Assembly (NCBI GenBank): GCA_913060815.1
Contig: CAJXSZ010000011.1
Location: forward strand, 40,019 to 104,018
Reading direction: 5' to 3'
DNA from: an uncultured Sulfitobacter sp.
Lineage (GTDB): Bacteria; Pseudomonadota; Alphaproteobacteria; Rhodobacterales; Rhodobacteraceae
Length of the DNA stretch: 64,000 bases
Shown: one piece after another, positions 55,757 to 64,000 of the stretch
Layout of the letters: each line of letters begins with the position of its first letter
Position numbering within the stretch: the stretch's first letter is position 1
Made by a program: the position numbers and the translations under genes
Notes under the pieces: model-generated
What the model saw: only the letters and a program-made list of their open reading frames with translations
Told to the model about the DNA's origin: nothing
The model's database searches: none

Positions 55757-56816
55757 TCCCCTGCCGACTGGTGCAACAATCGGCATTTTGGGTGGCGGTC
55801 AATTGGGCCGCATGCTCAGCGTTGCGGCTGCGCGCCTCGGCCTGCGCACCCATGTCTTCGAGCCGGGCAGCACCCCGCCTGCCGCAGATGTGGCCCATGC
55901 TGTCACCACTGCCCCCTATGACGACGTGGCCGCCCTCACCGCCTTTGCCAATGCGGTCGATCTTGTCACCTACGAATTCGAAAACATCCCGACCGAAGCC
56001 CTTGATGTGATCGAGGCGATTACACCGATCCACCCCAACCGCCGCGCGCTTGGTACGTCTCAGGATCGGCTGGTGGAAAAGGAATTCCTGCAAAGTATTG
56101 GCCTGACCGTAGCGCCCTTCGCAGATGTCACAGATGCGGCAAACCTTGATGCTGCCATCGCCAGTGTCGGCACACCCGCGATCCTGAAAACGCGCCGCTT
56201 TGGCTATGACGGCAAGGGGCAGGCCCGTCTGAAATCACCTGATGATGCGGCATCCGCCCTCGCCGATATGGCGGGCGCACCCGCGGTGCTCGAAGGGTTC
56301 ATCGACTTCTCGATCGAGATTTCTATCATCGCGGCGCGCAACCCGCAGGGCGAAGTCGCCTGCTATGACCCCGGCGAGAATGTGCACCGTGACGGCATCC
56401 TGCACACAACGACAGTACCCGCCAAGATACCTGCCAGCCTGCGCACCGATGCCGTGCTGCTGGCGGCGAAAATCCTCAACACGCTGGACTATGTCGGCGT
56501 GATGGGGGTCGAACTTTTTGTGACGCCCCGAGGGCTCATCGTAAATGAAATTGCACCCCGCGTGCACAACTCAGGCCATTGGACGCAAAATGGCTGTGCT
56601 GTGGACCAGTTCGAGCAACACATCCGCGCCATTGCGGGCTGGCCGTTAGGCGACGGCAGCCGCCATTCAGATGTGGTAATGGAGAACCTGATTGGCGACG
56701 ATGTGAACCGTGTGCCAGCCCTTGCACGTGAAACAAACTGCGCCATTCATCTCTATGGCAAAGAAGAGACCAAGGCGGGCCGCAAAATGGGGCACATCAA
56801 CAGGATTCTCTCCTGA
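55749..56816 (+). CDS. purK: N5-carboxyaminoimidazole ribonucleotide synthase
   Basis: A 355-aa ATP-grasp enzyme that carboxylates AIR with bicarbonate and ATP. The N-terminal [14 protein letters not shown], the [12 protein letters not shown] loop and the C-terminal [13 protein letters not shown] are intact. It forms a coupled pair with purE and hands its product to it. Confidence 0.96.
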   Translation: MTNPLPTGATIGILGGGQLGRMLSVAAARLGLRTHVFEPGSTPPAADVAHAVTTAPYDDVAALTAFANAVDLVTYEFENIPTEALDVIEAITPIHPNRRALGTSQDRLVEKEFLQSIGLTVAPFADVTDAANLDAAIASVGTPAILKTRRFGYDGKGQARLKSPDDAASALADMAGAPAVLEGFIDFSIEISIIAARNPQGEVACYDPGENVHRDGILHTTTVPAKIPASLRTDAVLLAAKILNTLDYVGVMGVELFVTPRGLIVNEIAPRVHNSGHWTQNGCAVDQFEQHIRAIAGWPLGDGSRHSDVVMENLIGDDVNRVPALARETNCAIHLYGKEETKAGRKMGHINRILS

Positions 56817-56837
56817 ACCAGCCCATAGCGGAAGGCC

Positions 56838-57980
56838 CTAGCCCATGAACCGCGCCGCAACCTCACCGCTCATATAGCTCACACGCCCCTGCACCAGCGT
56901 CGCGGCGACGCGTAGGCTGTCGCGCTCCAGCACCACCATATCGGCGCGCTTGCCTTTCGCAAGCACACCACGATCCGCTAGCCCCAGAACCGCCGCTGGC
57001 CCCGCCGAGACAAGCGCCCATGCAGCTGTCAAATCCAGCATCCCGTTCTGCCACAGCATAAGCGCCGCACGCCGCGCACTGGGATAGTGATAATCCGACG
57101 CCAGCGCATCACAATATCCCATTGCAATCAGATCCACCGCCGAAACGTTGAGATTATGCGACCCGCCCCGCACCACATTTGGCGATCCCATCACCACGAT
57201 ACCACCCTGCGATGCCGCAGCCTCTGCCGCTTCCAGCGTCTCGGGGAACTCCGCCACATTGACGCCCCGCGCCGCCCACGCCGCACGCTGCTCGGCGGTA
57301 CAGTCATCGTGGCTGCCCATGGAAATCCCTTGGGCCGCCAATTGTTTGCACAGCCAATCAAGGGCGGCTGGCACCTCGTCGCTCTCGGCCTCTAGCGCCT
57401 GCATCAGCGCCAGATGTGTCTCGGGACTGCGCCGCGCCTTCAACGCTTGGGACACCAGTCTGCGGGGCTGCACCCCCTCACGCAAACGCTCATGCGGGAG
57501 GTGATCATTGAAGACGATGTATTTCAAACCCCATTCGGCCATCTTGTCAGGCAGTTCGGTATAAAACTCCAACAGATGCGTCTCAAACCGCAACTGTCCG
57601 CGCAAATCCGTTACCATGCTCGAACCGACATCGCGCAAATGGGCAAACACCTGTTCGGCAAATTCAAGGCCGCGCACGCCGCCTTCCCAGCTCACAAATT
57701 GCGCCAAGGTAGCCGTGGTGATCCCGTTCGCAGCAAGCTCTGCCTCAACGGCGACCAAGCCTTCGGCCATCTGCTTCATCGCACCGCGGCGCGGGGCGAG
57801 ATGCCGCTCAAACCCGTCGCCATGCACATCCACAATGCCGGGCAGCACCAGATAGTCCGACAAATCCACTTCGCGGCCCACAGGCGCATCAACGATAATG
57901 CCGTTCTCGAACGACAGCCCGTCACGGTGCAGGCCGTCTGGCCCCAGCACCTCGGCCCCGATCAAATCAAGGCTTAACAT
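56838..57980 (-). CDS. phnM: Alpha-D-ribose 1-methylphosphonate 5-triphosphate diphosphatase
   Basis: A 380-aa amidohydrolase-fold enzyme of the C-P lyase pathway. The metal-site [13 protein letters not shown] near residue 50, the GMGSHDD-like [13 protein letters not shown] and the late [10 protein letters not shown] motif match PhnM. The start at 57980 has GAGGCG upstream. It overlaps the lipase-like gene by 14 bp. No other phn gene is in the window, so it either serves a distant C-P lyase cluster or has another substrate. Confidence 0.9.
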   Translation of the reverse strand: MLSLDLIGAEVLGPDGLHRDGLSFENGIIVDAPVGREVDLSDYLVLPGIVDVHGDGFERHLAPRRGAMKQMAEGLVAVEAELAANGITTATLAQFVSWEGGVRGLEFAEQVFAHLRDVGSSMVTDLRGQLRFETHLLEFYTELPDKMAEWGLKYIVFNDHLPHERLREGVQPRRLVSQALKARRSPETHLALMQALEAESDEVPAALDWLCKQLAAQGISMGSHDDCTAEQRAAWAARGVNVAEFPETLEAAEAAASQGGIVVMGSPNVVRGGSHNLNVSAVDLIAMGYCDALASDYHYPSARRAALMLWQNGMLDLTAAWALVSAGPAAVLGLADRGVLAKGKRADMVVLERDSLRVAATLVQGRVSYMSGEVAARFMG

Positions 57981-58743
57981 CTTGCGCCTCAATTCCGGGC
58001 AAACACGTGCCGTCGGGACATCCGAACTGCTCAAGCACGGCCCCGAAATAGGTCATATCGGGGTCAAAAGCACCGTTGCGCAGAAACGCGACTGTCTGCG
58101 CGATCACACGCGGGTTGTTCATCATGAACGTATGCGTCACAGGCAGCACCAGATGTGCCCGCATCCCCTCCACCCGCGTGGAGGACACCGCTACCTTGCC
58201 GTCATCAGGCCCCGGCAACAGGGTCGAAAAGTAAGGGTTGAGCGACTGCGATCCCGCAATCACCCCCAATTCGAAATCCGCCGCAGGCAGGCTGCGCGGG
58301 ATCGAGGCATCGCCCGTGCCCATCTGCACCCCTGCAGGGCCATTGATCCAGTCAAAGGCCACCACATCGCGCAATTGATCCACGACCTCACTGCCTTGAT
58401 TGGGTGGCCCCAGCATCACGGCACGCCCCACACGGTCAGCGCCCATATCCGCAACCCATTGGCGCAGAAGAATGCCCCCCATTGAATGGGTCACAAAATC
58501 CACGCGCTCCGTCCCGCAGGCTGCCACCGCATCGGGGAGCGTACGCTTGGTCAACTCCTCAATGGGAGCTTCGGTCGACGGATACCCTGGACGCACCACG
58601 CGCCAGCCCTCCGCCTCCAGCGCCGCTTCCATCAAAGCGAATGACGTCTCGGTTCGCGCCAATCCATGCAACAACACAACACAGCGCGCCTGCGCCGCAC
58701 TTGCCGTCAGCAGCAATGCCCATATGATCAAACCAAATCTCAT
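57967..58743 (-). CDS. Secreted alpha/beta hydrolase (lipase-like)
   Basis: A 258-aa protein with a signal peptide (residues 1-19, cut near AQA). The oxyanion LLHGLARTE and the nucleophile elbow THSMGGILL are followed by conserved [11 protein letters not shown], as in group-I-like periplasmic lipases and acyltransferases. A likely His is in [10 protein letters not shown]. It overlaps phnM, so they share a transcript, though a joint pathway is not obvious. Confidence 0.9.
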   Translation of the reverse strand: MRFGLIIWALLLTASAAQARCVVLLHGLARTETSFALMEAALEAEGWRVVRPGYPSTEAPIEELTKRTLPDAVAACGTERVDFVTHSMGGILLRQWVADMGADRVGRAVMLGPPNQGSEVVDQLRDVVAFDWINGPAGVQMGTGDASIPRSLPAADFELGVIAGSQSLNPYFSTLLPGPDDGKVAVSSTRVEGMRAHLVLPVTHTFMMNNPRVIAQTVAFLRNGAFDPDMTYFGAVLEQFGCPDGTCLPGIEAQDVKP

Positions 58744-58802
58744 AGCGGCTATGTAGTACCTCTGCGCACCGTTGTAATCCCCCAACAAGGCCGTTTTACC
58801 AG

Positions 58803-59261
58803 ATGACCCCCTCAACGCCTCCCCGCCTCGCCGTGCGCGCCATCATCATGCATGAGAACCGCCTGCTTCTTGTCAACGCATGGCCTGCGGGCAAAAGCGA
58901 TCTGATGTGCGCGCCCGGCGGTGGGGTAGAACGCGGCAGTGCGCTGCCCGAAAATCTGGTGCGTGAGGTGTTTGAGGAAACAGGCCTGCGCATCACTGTG
59001 GATGCGCCTTGTCTCGTCAATGAATTTCACGATCCTCATGGCAGCTTTCATCAGGTCGACGTCTACTTTCACTGCACCCTGCTCAGCCCGCCAACCCTTG
59101 ATCACGGCTGGCGCGATGTGGATGACATTGTGACCGACCGACGCTGGGTCACGCGTGATCAAATGGCGCAGATCAGGGTAAAACCCGACAGCCTTGCCGC
59201 TGTCGCATGGCGCGACACGGACGCACCACTGTACGATCCGCTTGAGCCGCTTATCGTTTAG
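58803..59261 (+). CDS. NUDIX hydrolase
   Basis: A 152-aa pyrophosphohydrolase. The Nudix box [24 protein letters not shown] has all metal-binding residues. It hydrolyses nucleoside diphosphates linked to another group; the specific substrate is not evident. The 3' end overlaps the convergent transporter by 11 bp, and the 5' end is 59 bp from the divergent lipase. Confidence 0.92.
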   Translation: MTPSTPPRLAVRAIIMHENRLLLVNAWPAGKSDLMCAPGGGVERGSALPENLVREVFEETGLRITVDAPCLVNEFHDPHGSFHQVDVYFHCTLLSPPTLDHGWRDVDDIVTDRRWVTRDQMAQIRVKPDSLAAVAWRDTDAPLYDPLEPLIV

Positions 59262-60081
59262 CCGTCACTGACCAGCCGATACCACCCACGACCATAGCCG
59301 CCGCGATCACAATCACGCCCGACACGGCCTCGCCCAGAAAAACCACGCCTGCGGCAATTGCGATCACAGGGACGCTAAGCTGAACCACCGCCGCCGTAGT
59401 ACCACGCATCTGGCGCAGGACCGAATACCACAGCGCATAGCCAAGCCCCGACGTGACCGCTCCGCACACTACGCCCAGCGCAATGCCCGCCGCATCCGCC
59501 TCCAGCCCGCTAGCCGCCAGCAGCACCAGCAGCACAGGCAAACAGAGGACGAAATTCGCACCCGTCGCGGCCAACGGATCGGCGGCGCCGCGCCCCGCAA
59601 TCGTATAGGCGGCCCAGCCCAGCCCCGCGAGCACCATCAACGCTGCGCCAACAGGGTCCGTCACACTTCCCTCCGTTGGCCATAAGACAAGTACCAGCCC
59701 ACCAAAGGCAACAACAGCGCCCAGCAATTGGCGCGCGGTCGGCGGCTGTCCTGTAAAGGCGGCATGCCCAAACATCGTAATCTGTGTAACGCCAAACAGG
59801 ATGAGCGCGCCCAACCCTGCATCAAGCGTAAGGTAGGCCAGCGAAAATCCGACCATGTAGAGCGCAAGACTGGCCGCTCCCGTCAGACGCACGCGAGCCA
59901 ACAGTGGCAACGAGACGCCACGCCACAATGCGATACCGCCCAGCATCGCAGCGCCAGAGGCCACCCGCAGCACAGCAAACGCTCCAGGACCGATATGCCC
60001 ACCGTCCACTGCCGCACGGGTCAACAGGGAATTGGCGGCAAAGGCGCACATGGTCAAAAGGGTCAGCAGGATAAGACGCAT
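59251..60081 (-). CDS. DMT superfamily (EamA) transporter
   Basis: A 276-aa inner-membrane protein with about ten transmembrane segments in two EamA repeats. The opening segment with TMCAFAANSLLTRAAV and the second repeat near LSVPVIAIAAGVVFLGEAVSG are typical. Substrates vary widely in this family. It is convergent with the Nudix gene and lies 39 bp before the response regulator in the same direction. Confidence 0.9.
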   Translation of the reverse strand: MRLILLTLLTMCAFAANSLLTRAAVDGGHIGPGAFAVLRVASGAAMLGGIALWRGVSLPLLARVRLTGAASLALYMVGFSLAYLTLDAGLGALILFGVTQITMFGHAAFTGQPPTARQLLGAVVAFGGLVLVLWPTEGSVTDPVGAALMVLAGLGWAAYTIAGRGAADPLAATGANFVLCLPVLLVLLAASGLEADAAGIALGVVCGAVTSGLGYALWYSVLRQMRGTTAAVVQLSVPVIAIAAGVVFLGEAVSGVIVIAAAMVVGGIGWSVTAKR

Positions 60082-60120
60082 GTCCCCGCCTACCCTGCCA
60101 ACAGCGGCGCGCCAAGGCCT

Positions 60121-60780
60121 CTAGGTGAAGATAAAGTCGTCATCCTCGGAAAGCGTAGCCAGAAGCGCCTCAAGATCACTGTGATCGGAAACGGCAAAGA
60201 CGTTCGAATTGGCGTGCTGCGCTTGATCAAGCTGAGTTTTGAACAAGGACACCACAGTGCCCTGTACCTCTTCATCCATCAAGGCAGCGGTCAGACCCTG
60301 ACGGATAATCTCCCGCTGATGGGCGCTTTGCGCGACAAGGTCGCGGTGCGCTGCGGCGGATTGCATTGCCCCCAACATCGCAGTGCCAAGCCCGTCTGCG
60401 GTCATCGCCTCTTTGGCCAGAAAATCATGGCAGCCATTGCGCATAGCGGTCACGGCCGTTTCCATATCCCCGTCGCCTGTAATCATAATAGTGGCCACAT
60501 CGCTGTTTAGCGTGCTCTTCTGGATATAGGCCAATACTTCCAAACCGTCACCCTGCGGCAAACGGTAGTCAATGAGGATGAGGTCATAGACCTGATGCGC
60601 AACAGCCTCTTTCAACTCAGCAATAGTCCCGACTTCGGTCAGGTCCACCATAAGCGCGGTCTTATTGCTTAGGCGCCTGATCCGGCTGCGGTCAAAGGTG
60701 CTGTCATCCAGAAGCAGCGTTTTGATAACGGTTGGAACGACCTCTTCTTCGGGGCCCAGAATCTCAATTGGCACGGCCAT
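60121..60780 (-). CDS. Response regulator without output domain
   Basis: A 219-aa protein. Residues 20-140 are a receiver domain: LLLDDSTFDRSR acidic pocket, phospho-acceptor Asp in LILIDYRLP, Thr in IMITGDG, and Lys in DFLAKEA. The remaining 80 residues are helical, with no DNA-binding or enzyme signature. GGGAGA precedes the ATG at 60780. The histidine kinase gene lies 123 bp upstream, so they are probably cognate. Confidence 0.92.
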   Translation of the reverse strand: MAVPIEILGPEEEVVPTVIKTLLLDDSTFDRSRIRRLSNKTALMVDLTEVGTIAELKEAVAHQVYDLILIDYRLPQGDGLEVLAYIQKSTLNSDVATIMITGDGDMETAVTAMRNGCHDFLAKEAMTADGLGTAMLGAMQSAAAHRDLVAQSAHQREIIRQGLTAALMDEEVQGTVVSLFKTQLDQAQHANSNVFAVSDHSDLEALLATLSEDDDFIFT

Positions 60781-60903
60781 GTCACACTCTCCCACAAAAC
60801 CATCTACACCTGCATCCTAGCCACCTCTTGCCTATCAAAAGATGAACGCGCGCCCCAAAGACACGCGCTTAAGCTACGGAAAGAAAAGTGAAATCACTTC
60901 AAA

Positions 60904-61650
60904 TTAGACAGGAGTGTCACATCCATGAGGAATCAACATATCGACTTTAAGGCCACCCGACGCGCCAGAAATATTAGACAGTTCCAGAGAGCCGCCGTAG
61001 TGCCCCGCCATCTTTCGCACATTCGCAAGGCCCATGCCCGTCCCTTCCACATCATCACGGGGCCGAAGGGTTGTCATCGCGCTCAGCGCTTTTGCATGAA
61101 GGCGGTCCGGGATACCCGGGCCGTCATCGCTCACCGAAAGGCGAACCATGTTTCCCTCCCGCTGGGTGCGCACAAGGATCTTGCCCTGCTTTGCATGGTG
61201 GTGCTTGACCGCATTGCTGATGAGCGCACTCCACAACGTGCCCACATCCTGCTCCCCCATAACAATATGTGAACAGCCAATGTCACGGACCAGTGTCATC
61301 CCTTCGGGCATGTGTAGCCCCGCTAGCACTTCGTCCAGTGCTGCATTCACGTCAACACGCACCATATCCTGCAACCGGCCGACACGGGAGTAGGCCAGTA
61401 GATCTACCAGCATCCGGTCAAGCCGCGCTGTATGTCGGTTCATCATATCAATGGACTGAGCGACGGACGGGCTCAGCTCCACCCCCGCCTCAGCCAAATC
61501 TTCGGCAATCCAATGGGGCAGCTCGATTAAAGCGCGAACCGACGCGCGGACGTCATGGCTCATCAAATAGATGAAGTCGTCGATGTCCTGAACATCGTTT
61601 TTCGGCGCCTCATCGAGAGGTGGAGTAACAAGCGGAGCAGCAGCTGTCAT
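60904..61650 (-). CDS. Soluble histidine kinase
   Basis: A 248-aa kinase core with no sensor or transmembrane part. The dimerisation helix carries the H-box LMSHDVRASVRAL, resembling phytochrome-type kinases. The ATPase domain has the N-box LISNAVKHH, DDGPGIP and GTGMGLA. AAAGG precedes the ATG at 61650. It must receive its signal from a partner protein. It lies downstream of groEL, separated by a terminator. Confidence 0.92.
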   Translation of the reverse strand: MTAAAPLVTPPLDEAPKNDVQDIDDFIYLMSHDVRASVRALIELPHWIAEDLAEAGVELSPSVAQSIDMMNRHTARLDRMLVDLLAYSRVGRLQDMVRVDVNAALDEVLAGLHMPEGMTLVRDIGCSHIVMGEQDVGTLWSALISNAVKHHHAKQGKILVRTQREGNMVRLSVSDDGPGIPDRLHAKALSAMTTLRPRDDVEGTGMGLANVRKMAGHYGGSLELSNISGASGGLKVDMLIPHGCDTPV

Positions 61651-61725
61651 AGTCGACCTTTCACAACAATTCCGCTGAAATCTAGCACCGTACATATTGA
61701 AGGGCGGTTAATAATCAGCAGCCCA

Positions 61726-61759
61726 AACGAAACAAAGGGCCCCGCGAGGGAGCCCTTTG
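61726..61759 (-). terminator. Terminator of groESL
   Basis: On the minus strand CAAAGGGC-TCCC, a short loop and GGGG-CCCTTTG are followed by a T-rich tail. Two more hairpins (CATCAGC/GCTGATG at 61842-61858, and GGAAGA/TCTTCC near 61780-61793) lie between it and the groEL stop. Confidence 0.8.
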
Positions 61760-61861
61760 CACTGTCGGTTAGGACAGGGTGGAAGATGTCTTCCCCTTCT
61801 TGTGACTTTTTTCTACGAAAAAGACACTGTCAGGGTTCGCGCATCAGCAAAGCTGATGAGC

Positions 61862-63523
<1,662 letters not shown>

Positions 63524-63581
63524 CTAAAATTTGTTTATGATGTGTAGCGCTTCATGTGTGACCCGAAGGCCGCCTTGTCCC

Positions 63582-63869
63582 TCAGGACAGGATCCCCATG
63601 ATGTCGCTCTCTTTCATCATCAGCATTTCTTCACCGTCTACGGTGACTTCTGTTCCGGACCATTTGCCGAACAGAACACGATCACCTGCTTTTACGGCGG
63701 GTGTGATCAGTTCACCGTTGTCTTTACGTGCGCCTGCGCCCACGGAAACAACTTCGCCCTCGGAAGGCTTTTCTTTCGCGCTATCGGGAATGATCAGCCC
63801 GCCAGATGTTTTCTCTTCGCCCTCTGTGCGTTTTACCAGCACGCGGTCGTGAAGTGGTGTTAATGCCAT
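63582..63869 (-). CDS. groES: Co-chaperonin GroES
   Basis: A 95-aa Hsp10. The N-terminal [12 protein letters not shown], the mobile loop [20 protein letters not shown] and the C-terminal MGILS are typical. It caps GroEL. AAGGAG lies before the ATG. The promoter is cut by the artificial end of the sequence. Confidence 0.98.
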   Translation of the reverse strand: MALTPLHDRVLVKRTEGEEKTSGGLIIPDSAKEKPSEGEVVSVGAGARKDNGELITPAVKAGDRVLFGKWSGTEVTVDGEEMLMMKESDIMGILS

Positions 63870-63935
63870 CTTTGTAGCTCCTTGATGCTCAAAGTTATCT
63901 TTGTTGACCGGCCCTTCACCTGAAGCAGCCCGCCG

Positions 63936-63952
63936 TTAGCACTCACCAATGT
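63936..63952. promoter_or_regulatory. Truncated CIRCE element (HrcA operator)
   Basis: TTAGCACTC at 63936-63944 is the exact left arm of CIRCE (TTAGCACTC-N9-GAGTGCTAA). Eight of the nine spacer bases follow before genomic sequence stops. It lies 67 bp upstream of the groES start codon. Confidence 0.85.
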
Positions 63953-64000
63953 CTGTCTCTTATACACATCTGACGCTGCCGACGATCTACTCTGTGTAGA
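63953..64000. other. Nextera/Tn5 sequencing adapter (artefact)
   Basis: From 63953 the sequence is the Tn5 mosaic end reverse complement (CTGTCTCTTATACACATCT), then GACGCTGCCGACGA, an 8-base i5 index read as TCTACTCT, and the start of the P5 primer (GTGTAGA). This is library adapter, not genome. Confidence 0.97.

Overview
The window is about 64 kb of bacterial chromosome of moderately high GC, densely packed with genes on both strands. It looks like a marine Rhodobacteraceae member (Roseobacter group, Alphaproteobacteria). The evidence is the gene content and pairing: an Hsp20/DUF1150 pair, a bifunctional ATP sulfurylase/APS kinase, PrpE, a MaeB-type malic enzyme, two Hint-domain proteins, an lrp/trxB divergon, and an lgt / NDUFAF7-like methyltransferase / pgeF operon. 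I saw no rRNA, tRNA, CRISPR array, insertion sequence or prophage.

Layout. 1-10.2 kb: PaaI-type thioesterases, then two MerR regulators leading a fatty-acid/acyl-CoA catabolic cluster (two acyl-CoA dehydrogenases, GST, thiolase, FadB-like multifunctional enzyme and small unknowns) closed by a clear terminator. 10.3-18.8 kb: DUF1801 protein, degenerate Hint protein, sulfotransferase with a DMT exporter, acyl-CoA ligase, GNAT, a membrane-anchored unknown coupled to an SGNH hydrolase, and a secreted SPOR protein. 19-22.6 kb: nucleoside salvage operon cdd-deoA-deoB-upp. 22.7-29.8 kb: central carbon genes maeB, prpE, csbD, nadK, glyA. 29.8-32.9 kb: two AT-richer islets that carry odd small genes and share a 46-bp dispersed repeat. 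32.9-42.8 kb: carB, a KAS III, ArsH with a CII-like regulator, tdk, a hydroxyacid dehydrogenase/csaA/proC/ybjN operon, ubiK. 42.8-51.6 kb: lgt operon, a 48-aa small gene, a second Hint protein, lrp/trxB/rpiB, and an ATP sulfurylase/APS kinase whose reading frame is continuous with an N-terminal MarR-like domain. 51.6-63.9 kb: tandem-OmpA protein, PhzF, DUF1150/Hsp20, purEK, an orphan phnM with a lipase, Nudix, DMT, a soluble histidine kinase/response regulator pair, and groES-groEL.

How genes work together: acyl-CoA ligase, dehydrogenases, FadB and thiolase form a beta-oxidation route. PrpE activates propionate and MaeB makes pyruvate and NADPH from malate. Sat/APS kinase makes PAPS, which the sulfotransferase family uses. 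Heat-shock functions (Hsp20 with an RpoH-like promoter, groESL with half a CIRCE element) lie near the right end.

The last 48 bases are not genomic. They are a Nextera (Tn5) sequencing adapter with an i5 index, so the contig ends artificially inside the CIRCE operator of groESL.

Most interesting points: the in-frame MarR-like/Sat/APS kinase fusion, an exact 11-bp-period GGTGYAC array upstream of the KAS III gene, the 46-bp dispersed repeat, the adjacent 21-bp repeats between lrp and trxB, two Hint proteins lacking the splicing nucleophile, and a small gene at 45860-46006.
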